Source: Punctularia strigosozonata HHB-11173 SS5
Lineage: Eukaryota > Basidiomycota > Agaricomycetes > Corticiales > Punctulariaceae
DNA length: 64,000 bases
Assembly (NCBI RefSeq): GCF_000264995.1
Contig: NW_006767433.1
Coordinates: 1,892,876-1,956,875 of the forward strand
Direction of reading: 5' to 3'
The position numbers and the translations under genes are program-made. Below are positions 13,101 through 24,032 of the stretch, piece after piece. Each line of letters begins with the position of its first letter. Position 1 is the stretch's first letter. Below the pieces are notes generated by a model. The model was not told the origin of the DNA. It saw only the letters and a list, made by a program, of their open reading frames with translations, and ran no database searches.

Positions 13101-15902
13101 ACCAACGCCAATTTGACGTCTTTTGCCAGGACTCGCGAATGGAAGCCGACAAGCCGGCCAACTTCAGCAAAGCGTATAGTCTCGGACCACATTCCTCGTT
13201 GAATTACGCATGGGACTACCCTGCTGCGCGAGAGAAGAAGATCATGCTGACGATCAACAATGCTCACCGCGCTGTGGATATCATGGAAATCGGTGACCTT
13301 GTCCCCTTCAGGTTTTATGTGCGTGTTCAATACTGCGCGATTGACATCGGACAAGGCTGAACATATGTTAGGATCGGCAAACGTCAAAAGCTGTCTCACT
13401 TGATGTTAGGGCCGACGGGCATCAGCAGATCCTGAGCATCACCAACTATGATGCCGAGCATAGCTTATACAAGCCTCGCCGAAGAAGTACAGGATCGCTT
13501 GCGAGGTCGGACACGATGTCAAGTGGCCAAGAAACATTCGAGGCCGTAACCGAAGACATCACGCCGACGTTCGCCGTCAATATCGACTTCGCTGGGATTG
13601 GATTGTCCCTTATGAACAGAAAGATGGTTGAAGTGGTTTATCTTTCCATCAATACCCTGAAGTTCGAGTATACCACCAGCGATGTTGCGCAGGCTATGAC
13701 CCTCGCTTGTGGCACCCTGCAGATCGACAACCAGCTCCACGACGCTATTTTCCCTGTGGTACTTCAGCCGACACCTGTATCCAAAGAGTCCACAGGCGTA
13801 GCGGCGTTGCCTACCGTGCAAGCCTCGTTGATCTGGCTGAATGATGATGGTTGGCTCAGCGAGTGCATGCAATGAACTTGTACTGATTGTTCTTGCAGAA
13901 CACGGAGTTTTCTTCATCAAATATTGTTCAATATTACTGCAAGCTTTGACCATCGAGGCCGATGAAGACTTCTTGTTCGCCGTCTACGAGCTGACGCAAA
14001 TCTCTGGTGCCTGGGACAACGCAGAACAAGAGTATGCAAGGTGGAGCTTGGAGACAAAACGTGCACTGACGAGTACACACAGCAAACTCATCTCCGACTC
14101 CGACGATGATGTCGAGGCTACTGATGCGAAGGCTGGCAAGGACCTTTATTTCGAAGTGCTCGAGTTGCAGCCCATCAAATTGTCTATATCCTTCATGGTT
14201 ACTGGACGACTCAGTGGTGATGCGAAGTAAGTTTTTCACGGTGCCGTATTTTCCGGTCCCGAACTTTGTTCTCATAGTCAAAAACAGACTGAGTTCTCGG
14301 AACCCTCTCGCCGTAGTTCTGAATGCTCTTACGATGACGCTGGGCAACGTCAACGATGCCGCATTGGAGATGAATGCGTTAGCTATCAAGGACATGCGGC
14401 TCACCGCGCCTGATTTGCAAGAGCGGATCGTGTACCATTACCGTCAGGAGGTCCTCCGTCAGATTTATCGCATTTTGGGGTCTGCGGACTTCATAGGAAA
14501 TCCTGTCGGGCTATTCACTAACGTTAGCTCCGGCGTGGCGGATATATTCTACGAGCCTATCAATGGTCTCGTCATGCATGGCAATAAGGAGCTTGGCATA
14601 GGTATCGCGAAGGTATGTGATATGCATTTAGCGAGTACGTCCGCTAAATCCACAAATTGGCGATAGGGTGCCGCAAGCTTTGTGAAGAAAACGGTGTTTG
14701 GGGTGACCGATAGTATGACCAAGTTCACGAGCAGCCTTGGCAAGGGTACGCATGGCATTGATACATGTGCTTATGATAGACTGATCAAACAATGTGTTAA
14801 GGTCTCTCTGCTGCGACGCTGGACTCGGACTATCAGCTGCGGAGAAGAATGACGCAAAGGCGGAACAAACCTCGGCATGCCATGTGAGAGTCTAATCTCA
14901 TTTTCGATATCTCCGACGTCTAACTAGGCGATTGTTACGACTTGAAGTTACGGCGTAACCGCCGGCGCTGAAGCGTTTGCTACGAGTATTGCCAGTGGCA
15001 TGGAAGGTGTTGTGGTAAGCCAAGATCCGACACTTCATAGATCGACTTCGAACTGACCGACTCTCAGCTAAAACCGATCGAAGGGGCGGAGTCAGGTGGG
15101 GCATTTGGCTTTTTCAAGGGCGTCGGCAAAGGCCTCGTGGGGTACGTGTCTGTTTCGAACAAGTTAATGGATACCTAATACCATTTCATAGCGCCGTGAC
15201 CAAGCCTGTAGTCGGTGTATTCGATCTCGCTTCCAACGTCACAGAAGGTGAGACGTTCGGCCTTCATGTGTTCTTCCCATTAAACGAGGGAACCAGGTAT
15301 CCGCAACACGACGACGGTCTTCGACAATCCAGCAAGGGATCGTGTGCGGCTTGTAGGTCGTTTGATTTATTATCACCAACACTATCTCACCCTGTTTAGC
15401 CTCGGCATGTTCCTGCGGACGGCGTGCTCGTCGTAAGTATCTTGCGACACCATCCTGGATATCGAAGTGTAGTCTAACGCGTATTCCAGCCATACTCTGA
15501 GCGTGAAGCACTAGGACAATTCTGGATGAAAGACCTAGACAACGGAGCATACCGCCAGGAACTCTACGTCGCACATATCAGTGAGTAATTTCAAGCCCAT
15601 CATTGGCCCCAGTCTCATATTGCCTTGCGTAAGACTTACCGGGAGGCGATAACGTGGTACTGTTGACCGCCACGCGCGTACTCTCCTTCTGGTCCAAGCG
15701 CCTACGCCTTGAATGGGAATTACCATTCACCTCGGTGCAAGGAGTGACTATCGAAGACACGGGTATACGGTTCGCCCATAAGGCTGGCAAAGTTCACGAC
15801 AAGTTTGTCCTCATCCAGGACAAGTCGTCGCGGGCGTGGTTCTTCTCTCAAGTGGCCACGGTTGTCAAAGCTTTCAACGTTCGCAGGCGTATGGAGTTAT
15901 GA
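4139..15902 (+). CDS. VPS13: VPS13 bridge-type lipid transfer protein
   Basis: VPS13 proteins are very long rod-shaped proteins that carry bulk phospholipid between organelles at contact sites. The ATG at 4139 opens MVWWTSPAKEVLNV. An intron at 4181-4237 leads into the chorein N-terminal block (LFNRILAPYVENLDMNQVNY, then LRNLRLKKGALDKFRLPVDV and VEVFVEDVYLLVVP), which matches the start of known VPS13s almost word for word. The middle, spread over many exons, has the extended beta-rich repeats. The adaptor-binding region lies around 10.5-13.4 kb. The C-terminal ATG2/VPS13-C block follows (DFIGNPVGLFTNVSSGVADI, GFFKGVGKGLVGAVTKPVVG). A PH-like tail ends FNVRRRMEL with the stop at 15900-15902. 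The encoded length, roughly 3,000 residues, is normal for the family. A direct 18 bp duplication lies at 9513-9548. The gene converges on the DENN gene with about 215 bp between stops. Confidence 0.96.
9513..9548 (+). repeat. In-frame 18 bp tandem duplication inside VPS13
   Basis: The unit CACATCCCTTGCTGTGGT occurs twice back to back without a mismatch (9513-9530 and 9531-9548). It keeps the frame and duplicates the hexapeptide TSLAVV. The perfect identity suggests a recent slippage event. Confidence 0.95.
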
Positions 15903-16116
15903 GGTCAACGGACATTGCTGTATCGATATTAGATGTATTCTGGCCGCTGTAACACTGGTAACATGATTCCAGGTAGGATCTTGAGAAAGCGAGAGAACAA
16001 AGAATGACAAAATTTGAATGGAACAAATTAATAATCAACGGAATATATGCAGAATAGTCGCAGATAGCAATAAATACCGGGCAGATTGATCAACCAACGA
16101 AGTAGATAGACGTCGC

Positions 16117-19100
16117 TCAGTGCGCAGAAGAAGTGATGACCGTATGCTCGCTCATGGTGGGACTGGGCTGGGAGGGTTTCGCCGTCGCAGCGCTGTTGAT
16201 ACGCTCTCTCCGAAAGACGACGGGTTTAGACCTCGGGAGCTCGCCGAGGGAGGTATCCGCGAGATCATCTTCGTCTGCGTCTTCGATAGAGGGCTGCACC
16301 TTGTCTTCCATCAAACTCGCACGAGGTGACGTCGAGTACGCGCTCTGAAAGTCCGTATCGGAATCGTCGGTGCTCCCGAGCTGATGAGTGAGCGCGGGGG
16401 TGGCCGGCGACAGCGCAGCGGGGGAAACCGGAGGGGCGGCGGATAGCGCGCCGTCACGGGGTGTGGTCGGTTGCGACTCGGGGCCTACGTCAGTAGCGTC
16501 TGAATTGGCGGATTTGGGAGCTGTACGAGTCGACTCTGTGGAAAGCCGGGGCAGGTTTTTCGGAGTCGAGACCCGCTCTCGGGCCGCGGCGGTATCATCC
16601 GAACCCTCCTCCGCTTGGAACGAGCTGGCTCTGGCGGTCGTGCCATTCGACGATGCCACGGAGCCTCGCTGCGAGCCTTTCTGGCGGTGCCGTTTGGGGG
16701 CCTTCGCCGCACCTGCAACACCTTTGTGACGGTGCCGAGACTTGAACGATTCCGCCGTGTCGCTCTCGCTCTCTGGACTGCCGGGTTTCCAACGGGCGAT
16801 TCGCTGGTCATTAGCCATGGCAGCGTCGAGCTGCACAAAGGATATCAGGAACGGCGCTGCAATCCGATCAGAGGTTCATTACCTTCTGTTGTATCTGAAG
16901 CACTTTCTCAGCGATACGGTCGGTTCGCTCGCTAATGCCCTCGTCCACAGCCGCGATGCCATCTTGACCAGCATCGCCGATGCTACCCGCGGAGAACCGC
17001 TTCTTCTTGCTCGGTGATAACGGTTGTTCCTCTTCTTCGTTCTCTTCCAAGACGGTGTCCACCTTGGTGTTCAACTCGTCTTTGCTCGACGACTCGGCCA
17101 GAGTCGACTCGGTGGCAAACGATCGCATGTGGCGAGAACGACTAGTAGAACGACCGCTGACGCTGGGCCTTCGCGAGCCCGATTTGGATTTATTGCCGCG
17201 AGAATACTGGCTGCCGTCGTCCGAGTAATCCGAGCCGTCGTCCATGTCTATCGCCATCGAGGCCAGCGCGCGTTCGATCTGAGCCTCCACTTCTTCGATC
17301 ATCGCCGCCCGCTCCTGTTCCATCTTCTCCATGGTCTCCTTCATTTTCTCCAGTTCCAGCATCGCATCCTTGTGCGCGACCTCGGTCTCTTTGAGTTCTG
17401 TGAAGGCGAATCAATCAAGGTCATCGTGCCCCAGTATCCTATGGGACGTACGCGACTGCAGCTTGTTCCTCTCTGCTTGTGTCATCGTGACAAGGCCAGA
17501 GAGGCGACGCGTCTCCTTCTGCTCCTTGGCGATCTTCGCCCTCAGCTGGTTGGCCTCTCCACCGAGCTTCTCGGCGTACTGCTCGAACGTCACAAACTTG
17601 TCTCGCCAGAGGTCCGACTCGGTCATCAAGAAGTTCAACCTGCGAGTCAGCCGACCGATCTTGGTCTCCAGATCGTCTCGCGCATCGACGAAGGCCGTCG
17701 CGCGTCGGCGGATGGACAACTGAATGTGTTGCTCTGCGGGCGTCAGTCTGGGTGGGCGCTTCGGCGTTCCGAACGAGCTGATACGTTTGAAGAAGGACGG
17801 AGGTTTCATCTTGAGAATCGTTGCGTGAGCACGAGGACGCCAGGCACAGGTGCGCTTGATTTGGCTTACCTTGTCCTGGAGTACCTGGTCAAAGGCCTGG
17901 ATAATACGAGTAGAGTGCCACCAGTCCGGCGGTTTGATGACGTCGGCGACCTGGGCAGGCGCATCAGTATGAGGTGCAGCAGTCACGACAACACGCGTCA
18001 TTACCGCTGTAGGGGATGCGCCGCGCTTGGCCTGAATTTTGCAGACGGGACGGAAGCGACCCGCGGGGAAGGCCTCCTTGAATTCGCTAGCAGAGGACCG
18101 TCAACGATAGGAAGCTTGATTGGAAAACACTGCCTACTTGGGCACGCAATGATCCGGGTGGTAGTGTGGCTCAAAGGCAGCAAGAAGTCGCTGACGGTAC
18201 TTGTCCCTCTCTTGCTTGACCGAGATGCAGCCAGGCGGCGGGGACGCGCAGTTGAGGTAGTTGATGTCCCTGCATTGATCATGAGACGATGTCGTCTCTC
18301 ACCCAAGAGCAACAACACTCACAAGTCCACGATGCAGACTTCAGGTGACGCTCGAACGCTATACCGGGCCTCGGTCGACAGACCTATGATCCATGGACCA
18401 GGATCTTCGATATAGATCTTCGCATCGCGACAATGGACCGCTGGCAGCGCGATACCATTCCAGCCTCGCAGCTCTACCAGGTACTTGACGGTGGAGACGG
18501 CGATACCGAGCATCGAGGGATGCCTGGAGAAGAACAGGATCCGACCGGTGGGCGCGAGGGCGATCTAAACGTACCGAGTCAGAGATATGTCGGTGACGGC
18601 AGTGAAAGACGGTCTTACTTCGCATATGGTCAGGATGTTGTCGATGTTCAAGCACTTGAATAACGGCCACATCGTAAAGTTGATGTCCACCAGACCCCGA
18701 CCAAAGTCCAGACCGCCGGGGAAGCGGGCAACGACCTCCAAGCTCGTCTCGGGGCCGTCGTTGCTGGCGCTCGCGTCCAGCTTGACCAACTCGCCGGCGC
18801 GAGGCGCCGGATGAGACAGAATCTTCGAGATCTGGAGGGTATGGGACTGTACGTCCTTGGAGAATCGCGCCCAGGATAGCGTGAGATAGTCACGCATCAG
18901 GTCGTAGATCGGATGCCGCGAAACGAGAGCTATAGGGGTGTCAGCAAGAGAATCCCCAACTGAGAGGACCGAACGCACTCAATGCATACGGAAGCCAGAA
19001 GACGGCGTCTCCGGGGAGGAACACGGTGCTCTCCCCGGGGGCATGCCCCACGGTGCTCGCGACCTCGTACTCGCTCTCGCTCAGCATGCCCTCGCCCTCC

Positions 19101-20637
19101 GTCTCCGTGTCGGTCTCGCCGTTACCCCACGGCCCACGCCCGACGCGCTTCTGCCGCCTGCGAGCCTGGCTCGCGGGATCCGCGCTCAGCGCCCCGTTAT
19201 CGCCCCGGAGCGCCTTCAGCCGTTGCGCGCGGACGGACTGCGCGGACTCCTTCCGCGCCCGGCCGCCCTCGAGCGTGCGGCGGATGGCGGCGGTGCGCTC
19301 CGCGTCGGCGTGGGACCAGACCGTGAGGCACACGCCGTAGTACGTGACGCCGTTCGCGCCGCCGTCCATGGCGCCCTCCACGTCGCGCGCAGAGACGGCG
19401 CCCGCGGAACCTTGGGTGAACGGCGGCGGGCCGAGGAAGGCGGAGGAGGGGCGGGCGGCGGCGTAGGGGTCGTCGTTGAGAAAGTGGTTGAAGGTGGTCG
19501 TCGAGTTGCGAGCGTCGAAACCCGGGCCGGTAGCGTGGCTAAAGACGGAGGACCGGTGACCGCTGGCGGGCGCCAGTGTACCGGAGGGAGTGGGCAGGTT
19601 GAACGTGAAGGTGTGCACGGTCGACGCGGGCTGAAGCGTCGAGGCGACGATCTCCACTTCTCTCGTAAAGGACAGCTGGGTGGCGAATGTCAGAGATGCA
19701 CGACGACGACCAAACAGACTGGAGCCAAAGCTCACCTTCAGCGCTTTGGAGAGCATCTTCGCCACCTCCTGCTTGGTCAGGGCTCCGGTGCCCTTGAGCA
19801 TCTCCGCGCTCCGCTTCTTGCTCAGTCCTTTTCTGCCGCCCACTCCAGGACTGACGGTGCTGCCCAGGACTTCCGGGCGCCACCATCGCGCGACCGCGCC
19901 TTCGCTGTGATGCAGGCCAAGCACCGAGTCGGGGTCAGATAGGGTCCACGTTTGAGGAGATTTGGGGAGCCCAGAGACGACGTAGAGCGACGTGAGAGGC
20001 GTCGTGGGGGTGTAGGCGGCGGCGGGACCGGGTGCTGAACGCGTGGAGACCGCGATAGAGGTGCGAGTGGAGGCCGGGATGGGCTCCATGCTCCTTCTGT
20101 GCTGAATTCCGAGAACCCTGCGAGGATCAATTGAGAAAACGGCGTTCGTCAGCAGAAGCCGTCATAGCACTACACTCACCTCGAAGCCTTGTCGACCGGA
20201 CGGGGGGATCTGGGAACGGGGGCTAAGGCGAGGCCCTCGTCGAGGCGCTCGAGCGGGGCGTCGTGCTGGGTGCTGTGGTCGGCGCCGTCGTGGTTCGGGT
20301 AGACGGTCACGTAGTCGAGGTCGTCGGCGAGGGTGTTCGCCGCCGGCCTGGGCTGGTTGGCAGGCGGCGACGCGACGGCGCCTGCGACTGTATTGGGGCC
20401 GAGCGTCCCGTGATTCGGCCCGTGTGGCGTCTTGCCATGGCTGCGCGCGCCCGAGTTGGACTTTAGGCTGAGGTGGGAGAGGGAGGGCAGGATGCGCTTG
20501 TCTTCGGGGGACGCGGGGGCCAGGGACGCGTCCGAGAAGCGCGACGTCGGCGTGAGGCTCGCGAGCTTGTCGTGGAGGGGCGTCGCGGCGAGCACTGGGG
20601 CCGTGGACGGTCTCCGCGCGGCGAACGGGGACGACAT
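16117..20637 (-). CDS. DENN (AEX-3) domain protein with C-terminal coiled coil
   Basis: DENN-domain proteins usually act as guanine nucleotide exchange factors for Rab GTPases in membrane traffic. The ATG at 20637 gives MSSPFAARRPSTAPV; the frame is open further upstream but only from a non-ATG codon. A first intron (about 20118-20178) joins PRPVDKAS to RVLGIQHRRSMEP in phase. The uDENN-like part includes VTYYGVCLTVWSHADAERT. The core has VFLPGDAVFWLPYALS, HPIYDLMRDYLTLSWARFSK, the PGGLDFGRGLVDINFTMWPL block and LAPTGRILFFSRHPSMLG, followed by KYLVELRGWNGIALPAVHCR. The C-terminal third is a long charged coiled coil (LETKIGRLTRRLNFLMTESD to EEVEAQIERALASMA) followed by a disordered Ser/Thr/Pro-rich tail ending at 16117. 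The gene is GC-rich, so long chance frames lie opposite it. The Rab target cannot be told. Confidence 0.85.
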
Positions 20638-21317
20638 GGGGTGCGGAGGGAAGGAGAAACGAAAGGAGCGGACGGGGGCGCCGAGAACGGTGCCAACCGG
20701 AAATGACAGTGTGCAAGGGCGGCCAACGGGGGGACCAAGCTCGAGCCACGGACGCGCCGGGTCGGTCAAAAACGCGAAGAAATGGGCAGAAAATGGGTGC
20801 GAATATTTAGTCCCTGCCTTCTGCTTCCCCAGCGAACGCGCTAGAAGCGAGGGCCGATCACCCTCCGTGTGTCCCTTTGTCGGCTATCAGCCTCTCCTCG
20901 GCCGTCCATGACGCGCCGAGCAGCGCAACCCCGGAATCTCCACAGCGTGCTCATCCGAGCTACATGGCAACGATATTATTGCTTGGACTTGCACGGGGCG
21001 CCAATCTGGTCAATCATCGCACGTCTTGATTAGATACTCGGGGGCAATTGGGGGGACGGTGGAAGACGCCGGAGACGAAGGAAGGAAGACATCTCCGCGA
21101 CGCAGGAAGCGCCCGTCGGACGCCCACGCGACTCCACGCGAGGGGTCCAACTCAATCTTTGGGCTGGCCATCCTGCTGCTTCTGCCGCTGTCAATCCAGT
21201 CGTCCCGCGCCCGCTCACACAGGCACTGTTCCTGCCCGAGCACCAGATATAAGCAGATATACCAGAACCATCCACCCCTCCGAGCAGAACCCCGGCGACC
21301 GTTCGCGCAGGGTCATT
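20638..21317. other. DENN gene upstream region, up to the transposon
   Basis: No supportable gene is seen. This is the presumed promoter of the DENN gene. It ends at the 7 bp target-site sequence GGTCATT (21311-21317), immediately before the left terminal inverted repeat of the transposon. Confidence 0.55.
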
Positions 21318-21339
21318 CCCAGTGGAAAGTCCGGAGAAT
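21318..21339 (+). repeat. Left terminal inverted repeat of transposon
   Basis: These 22 bp match the reverse complement of 27700-27721 at every position. The sequence starts CCCAGTGG and ends GGAGAAT. Beyond it the two ends diverge quickly, apart from the shared GAAT motifs. Confidence 0.95.
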
Positions 21340-21420
21340 CGGAGGAAACGAGCAAGAACTGCAGCGAACCTGTCAGCTGATTCAGCGTGATTCGCTACGT
21401 TGCAAACCATTCACTTTCGA

Positions 21421-21551
21421 GAGAATGAGAGTGAATACAGCTGAATTGCATGGAACGGGACGCGAATTACAGGGAATCATACAATATCATGTACACTACA
21501 CTAATATACACTCATATAGAATACCTGCGAATGCCCGGGAATCGTGCGAAT
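21421..21551 (+). repeat. Left subterminal GAAT-motif array
   Basis: Nine copies of a hexamer ending in GAAT lie in one orientation within 131 bp: GAGAAT at 21421, GTGAAT at 21431, CTGAAT at 21441, GCGAAT at 21462, GGGAAT at 21472, TAGAAT at 21517, GCGAAT at 21527, GGGAAT at 21537 and GCGAAT at 21546. Another, GAGAAT, closes the terminal repeat itself. In CACTA elements, subterminal repeats of this kind bind the element-encoded accessory protein. That role is inferred here. Confidence 0.65.
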
Positions 21552-21874
21552 GACCGCGGCAGGCCAATACGAGCTGGTAGCCACGAGGCGCCAGCTTCAA
21601 AGGGACCACAAACAGAGACGCAAGACCAGCCGATGCTTCCTGTACAACCCAAGAGGGCGAACAAAGTCCGAAGTGAGAACGTCCAAGGAGAGCGAGTCCA
21701 GGCGAGAGAGTCCGGGGCGAAAGAGTCTGAAAGGCGACAAGTCCGAGAGGCGAGAGACAAGGCCCAAGACGAGAGAGGCAAGAGGCGTGACAAGACACCA
21801 AAGACGAGACGAGACGGGAGAGGTAGAAGTCAGGCAGTGAGAGGCGAAAACTCCAGGCAGAACGTGGTGATCCG

Positions 21875-23860
21875 TTACGCCATCGCTGTTGCTGGTTGTG
21901 TCTTCGACGTTTTGAGTTGCGTCTTCACTGCCTTGCTACTTTCGATCCATGTCTACGAAGAACTTGTCGGCCTGGATCATCAAAAGCCGCGCAGTGCACG
22001 TACCTGCTGCCCATCGATTCCAAGGGCCTTCCATGCGGCATCGACGACCTTCTGGCGACTCCTCCCGTGTTCCAATTGGAAATCCTTCGCAAACAAATTC
22101 CTGGTAACGAGTTTGCGTGTGTGATAGACGGGTGACTGAACACGAAGTCAACTCACTTTGCTCCAAAAGAGTCGTTGACGCGTTGCCATGGCCCCTCGGG
22201 AGCACTCGATAGTGATCGTTTGTCTTCAGGTGCAGGGGTTCTTGGGATTGCTGGCACGGATGGCTCCAATAAGGCTTCACCAATGAGATACTGGGGGAGT
22301 AATGCACTACGAGGACGTTTGTAATGAGTGACGAACTTGGTAGAAGAAGCGACAACTCACAAAGGATCTGCGATCTGCAGCTTATCCCTATTCTGACGAG
22401 CGTGCCCAACTTCAGGAAATGCATCTGGCGCCGTTTCATCGATATCCGGGGGACTGTACGAGAGATTAGCGCCAAAGCACCAGATATATGTATAATGAAA
22501 ACACGATACCGAGCACCCGAATCCGGAGGGCTTTCTCCACCATCCCGATCACCTTGAGGGTCCGCGAGGGCGAAATCTAATGACTTGGGCACAGCTCCGG
22601 CGGACTCTTCAGATGCTGGGGTGTTGTGGAGAAGATTTCTTGGCGACTCGGCACCTTTCGACCTCTTGCGCTTTTGCGACGTACGTGACGAAGGTGGCGC
22701 AGCGCTCCGCTTCTCCTCTGCCAATCCTGAGATCTCTGCTTCGAGCGAGGCCATGCTGCTTGTTGCGCCTGCGCTCGATGATGTCGGCATGGAGGAGCAC
22801 GCAGAGCGACTCTCCTTTGCGTGTGGTACTCCACTGTCAGCGGCTTCTGCCTTGATCGCCGGTTTTTTGACATTTTGAAGGTACCACTTTGGGTAGCGTC
22901 TGGATGCGAGTAAGTCAGTCTTCCAGTGGATATCGCACAATCGGAGCTCATCGTAAGTCGATTCCATGATGTGGTATACATAAGCTTTGACACCAGCAGA
23001 GTGCTGTGTCCAGCTTGGCTTCGTGAGGCCGTAAGATAGGATTTCCGCGAAGACCGTGTTGAGTGTGTTCCTCATTTCTTTAGCCCGCTTTCCGGTCACA
23101 ATGGAACCATCCGCATTTTCAATCCATCTGGTGCCTACGTTCTCGTTGTTTGCGAGCCGACTGGGGCCTCGTTGCTTTGCACTCCTGTCGCCAGGCACGG
23201 ACTCCTTATCCTCGTCGGTATCTTCCTTCCAGTTTTCACGATCCCAGAACTGAACGGCTGGTGCATAGTCCCTCCGATTGAGAGGCAACAAAGGCTGAAC
23301 ACGAGGAATGGTGTTCGTGGCTCCGGGAGGATGAAGAAGGGCATCTTCGATACGGCCATTCAAATCCTGGAAGATTGCTCTAGACATGTTCATTAGTTCG
23401 TTATTCAGACTATACGAGATGTCCTTACCGAGACTCTTCGTAACGCCCCTTGAGCATAGTGTACTCGGTGCGAAGTATGGCGTGTTCATCCTGGAGTTGC
23501 GTATGCGCATGATTTCGAGCAGAAAGCAAGTCTTCGTGGGTGCCCATGCTCAGAATATGCAGTTTCTCCGTATGTGAAAGCATCTATGAGTGTGTTAGGA
23601 GATACTGTGGATGTTACCATAGCACTCACGGTCGGTGCCATCGGCTGCATTCGTTGTACAGTTCTTGGATAAGACTGGCTAGTTGGTGTCCATTGATCTG
23701 GTGAGTTGTGATGTCGTGCATTGGAATTGTCGAAAGCCGATGCCTCAAGTAAACTGGGAGCATTTTCATCGTGCGACGAAGTCATAGCATCCTGGCCGAA
23801 GGTCGGCATTGAACTACCAGGGAAACCACTTGCACTGCATGAATGTGATGGTCGTTCCAT
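21875..23860 (-). CDS. Transposon accessory protein, coiled-coil (unrecognised)
   Basis: This is the second gene of the transposon, transcribed in the same direction as the transposase and starting about 170 bp after its stop. I do not recognise the family. The ATG at 23860 begins MERPSHSCSASGFPG. The intron at 23584-23639 joins QPMAPT to MLSHTEKLHILSMG, and the intron at 23380-23428 joins GRYEESR to AIFQDLNGRIEDALL. Three further short introns near the 3' end lead to KTSKTQPATAMA and a TAA stop at 21875. The helical segment THEDLLSARNHAHTQLQDEH onward looks like a coiled coil. Next comes a conserved-looking stretch (GSIVTGKRAKEMRNTLNTVF, SYGLTKPSW, YPKWYLQNVKKPA), then a Ser-rich part with a basic cluster, SQKRKRSKG, that could be a nuclear signal. 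By position and partnership it may be the counterpart of the plant CACTA TNPA DNA-binding protein. That is inference. Confidence 0.7.
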
Positions 23861-24032
23861 TCCGCGGTCCCAGCGACCAGGCAGACAAGGACAAGAGTGT
23901 ATCGCGGATGTTGTGGTTGGTTCTGAAGGAGAAGGAGAAAAATGTCACCCGAGCCATACGCGCACAAAGTCATGACCGCGTGATCGGGACATCGCAATGC
24001 AGACACAACTTGTTCAGTTTGAGTCTCTCGTA

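Noticed and set aside
17024-18415. Plus-strand open frame of 463 codons opposite the DENN gene
   Set aside because: Low-complexity Arg/Leu/Val composition with no family resemblance. The minus strand here encodes the recognisable DENN domain and coiled coil, so this is a shadow of GC-rich coding sequence.
18938-19942. Plus-strand open frame of 334 codons
   Set aside because: Lies exactly opposite the first long DENN exon, is rich in Arg, Ala and Gly, and has no domain. A shadow frame.
20638-20769. Upstream extension of the DENN protein to 20769
   Set aside because: The extension starts with a TTG codon rather than ATG; the first ATG in frame is at 20637.
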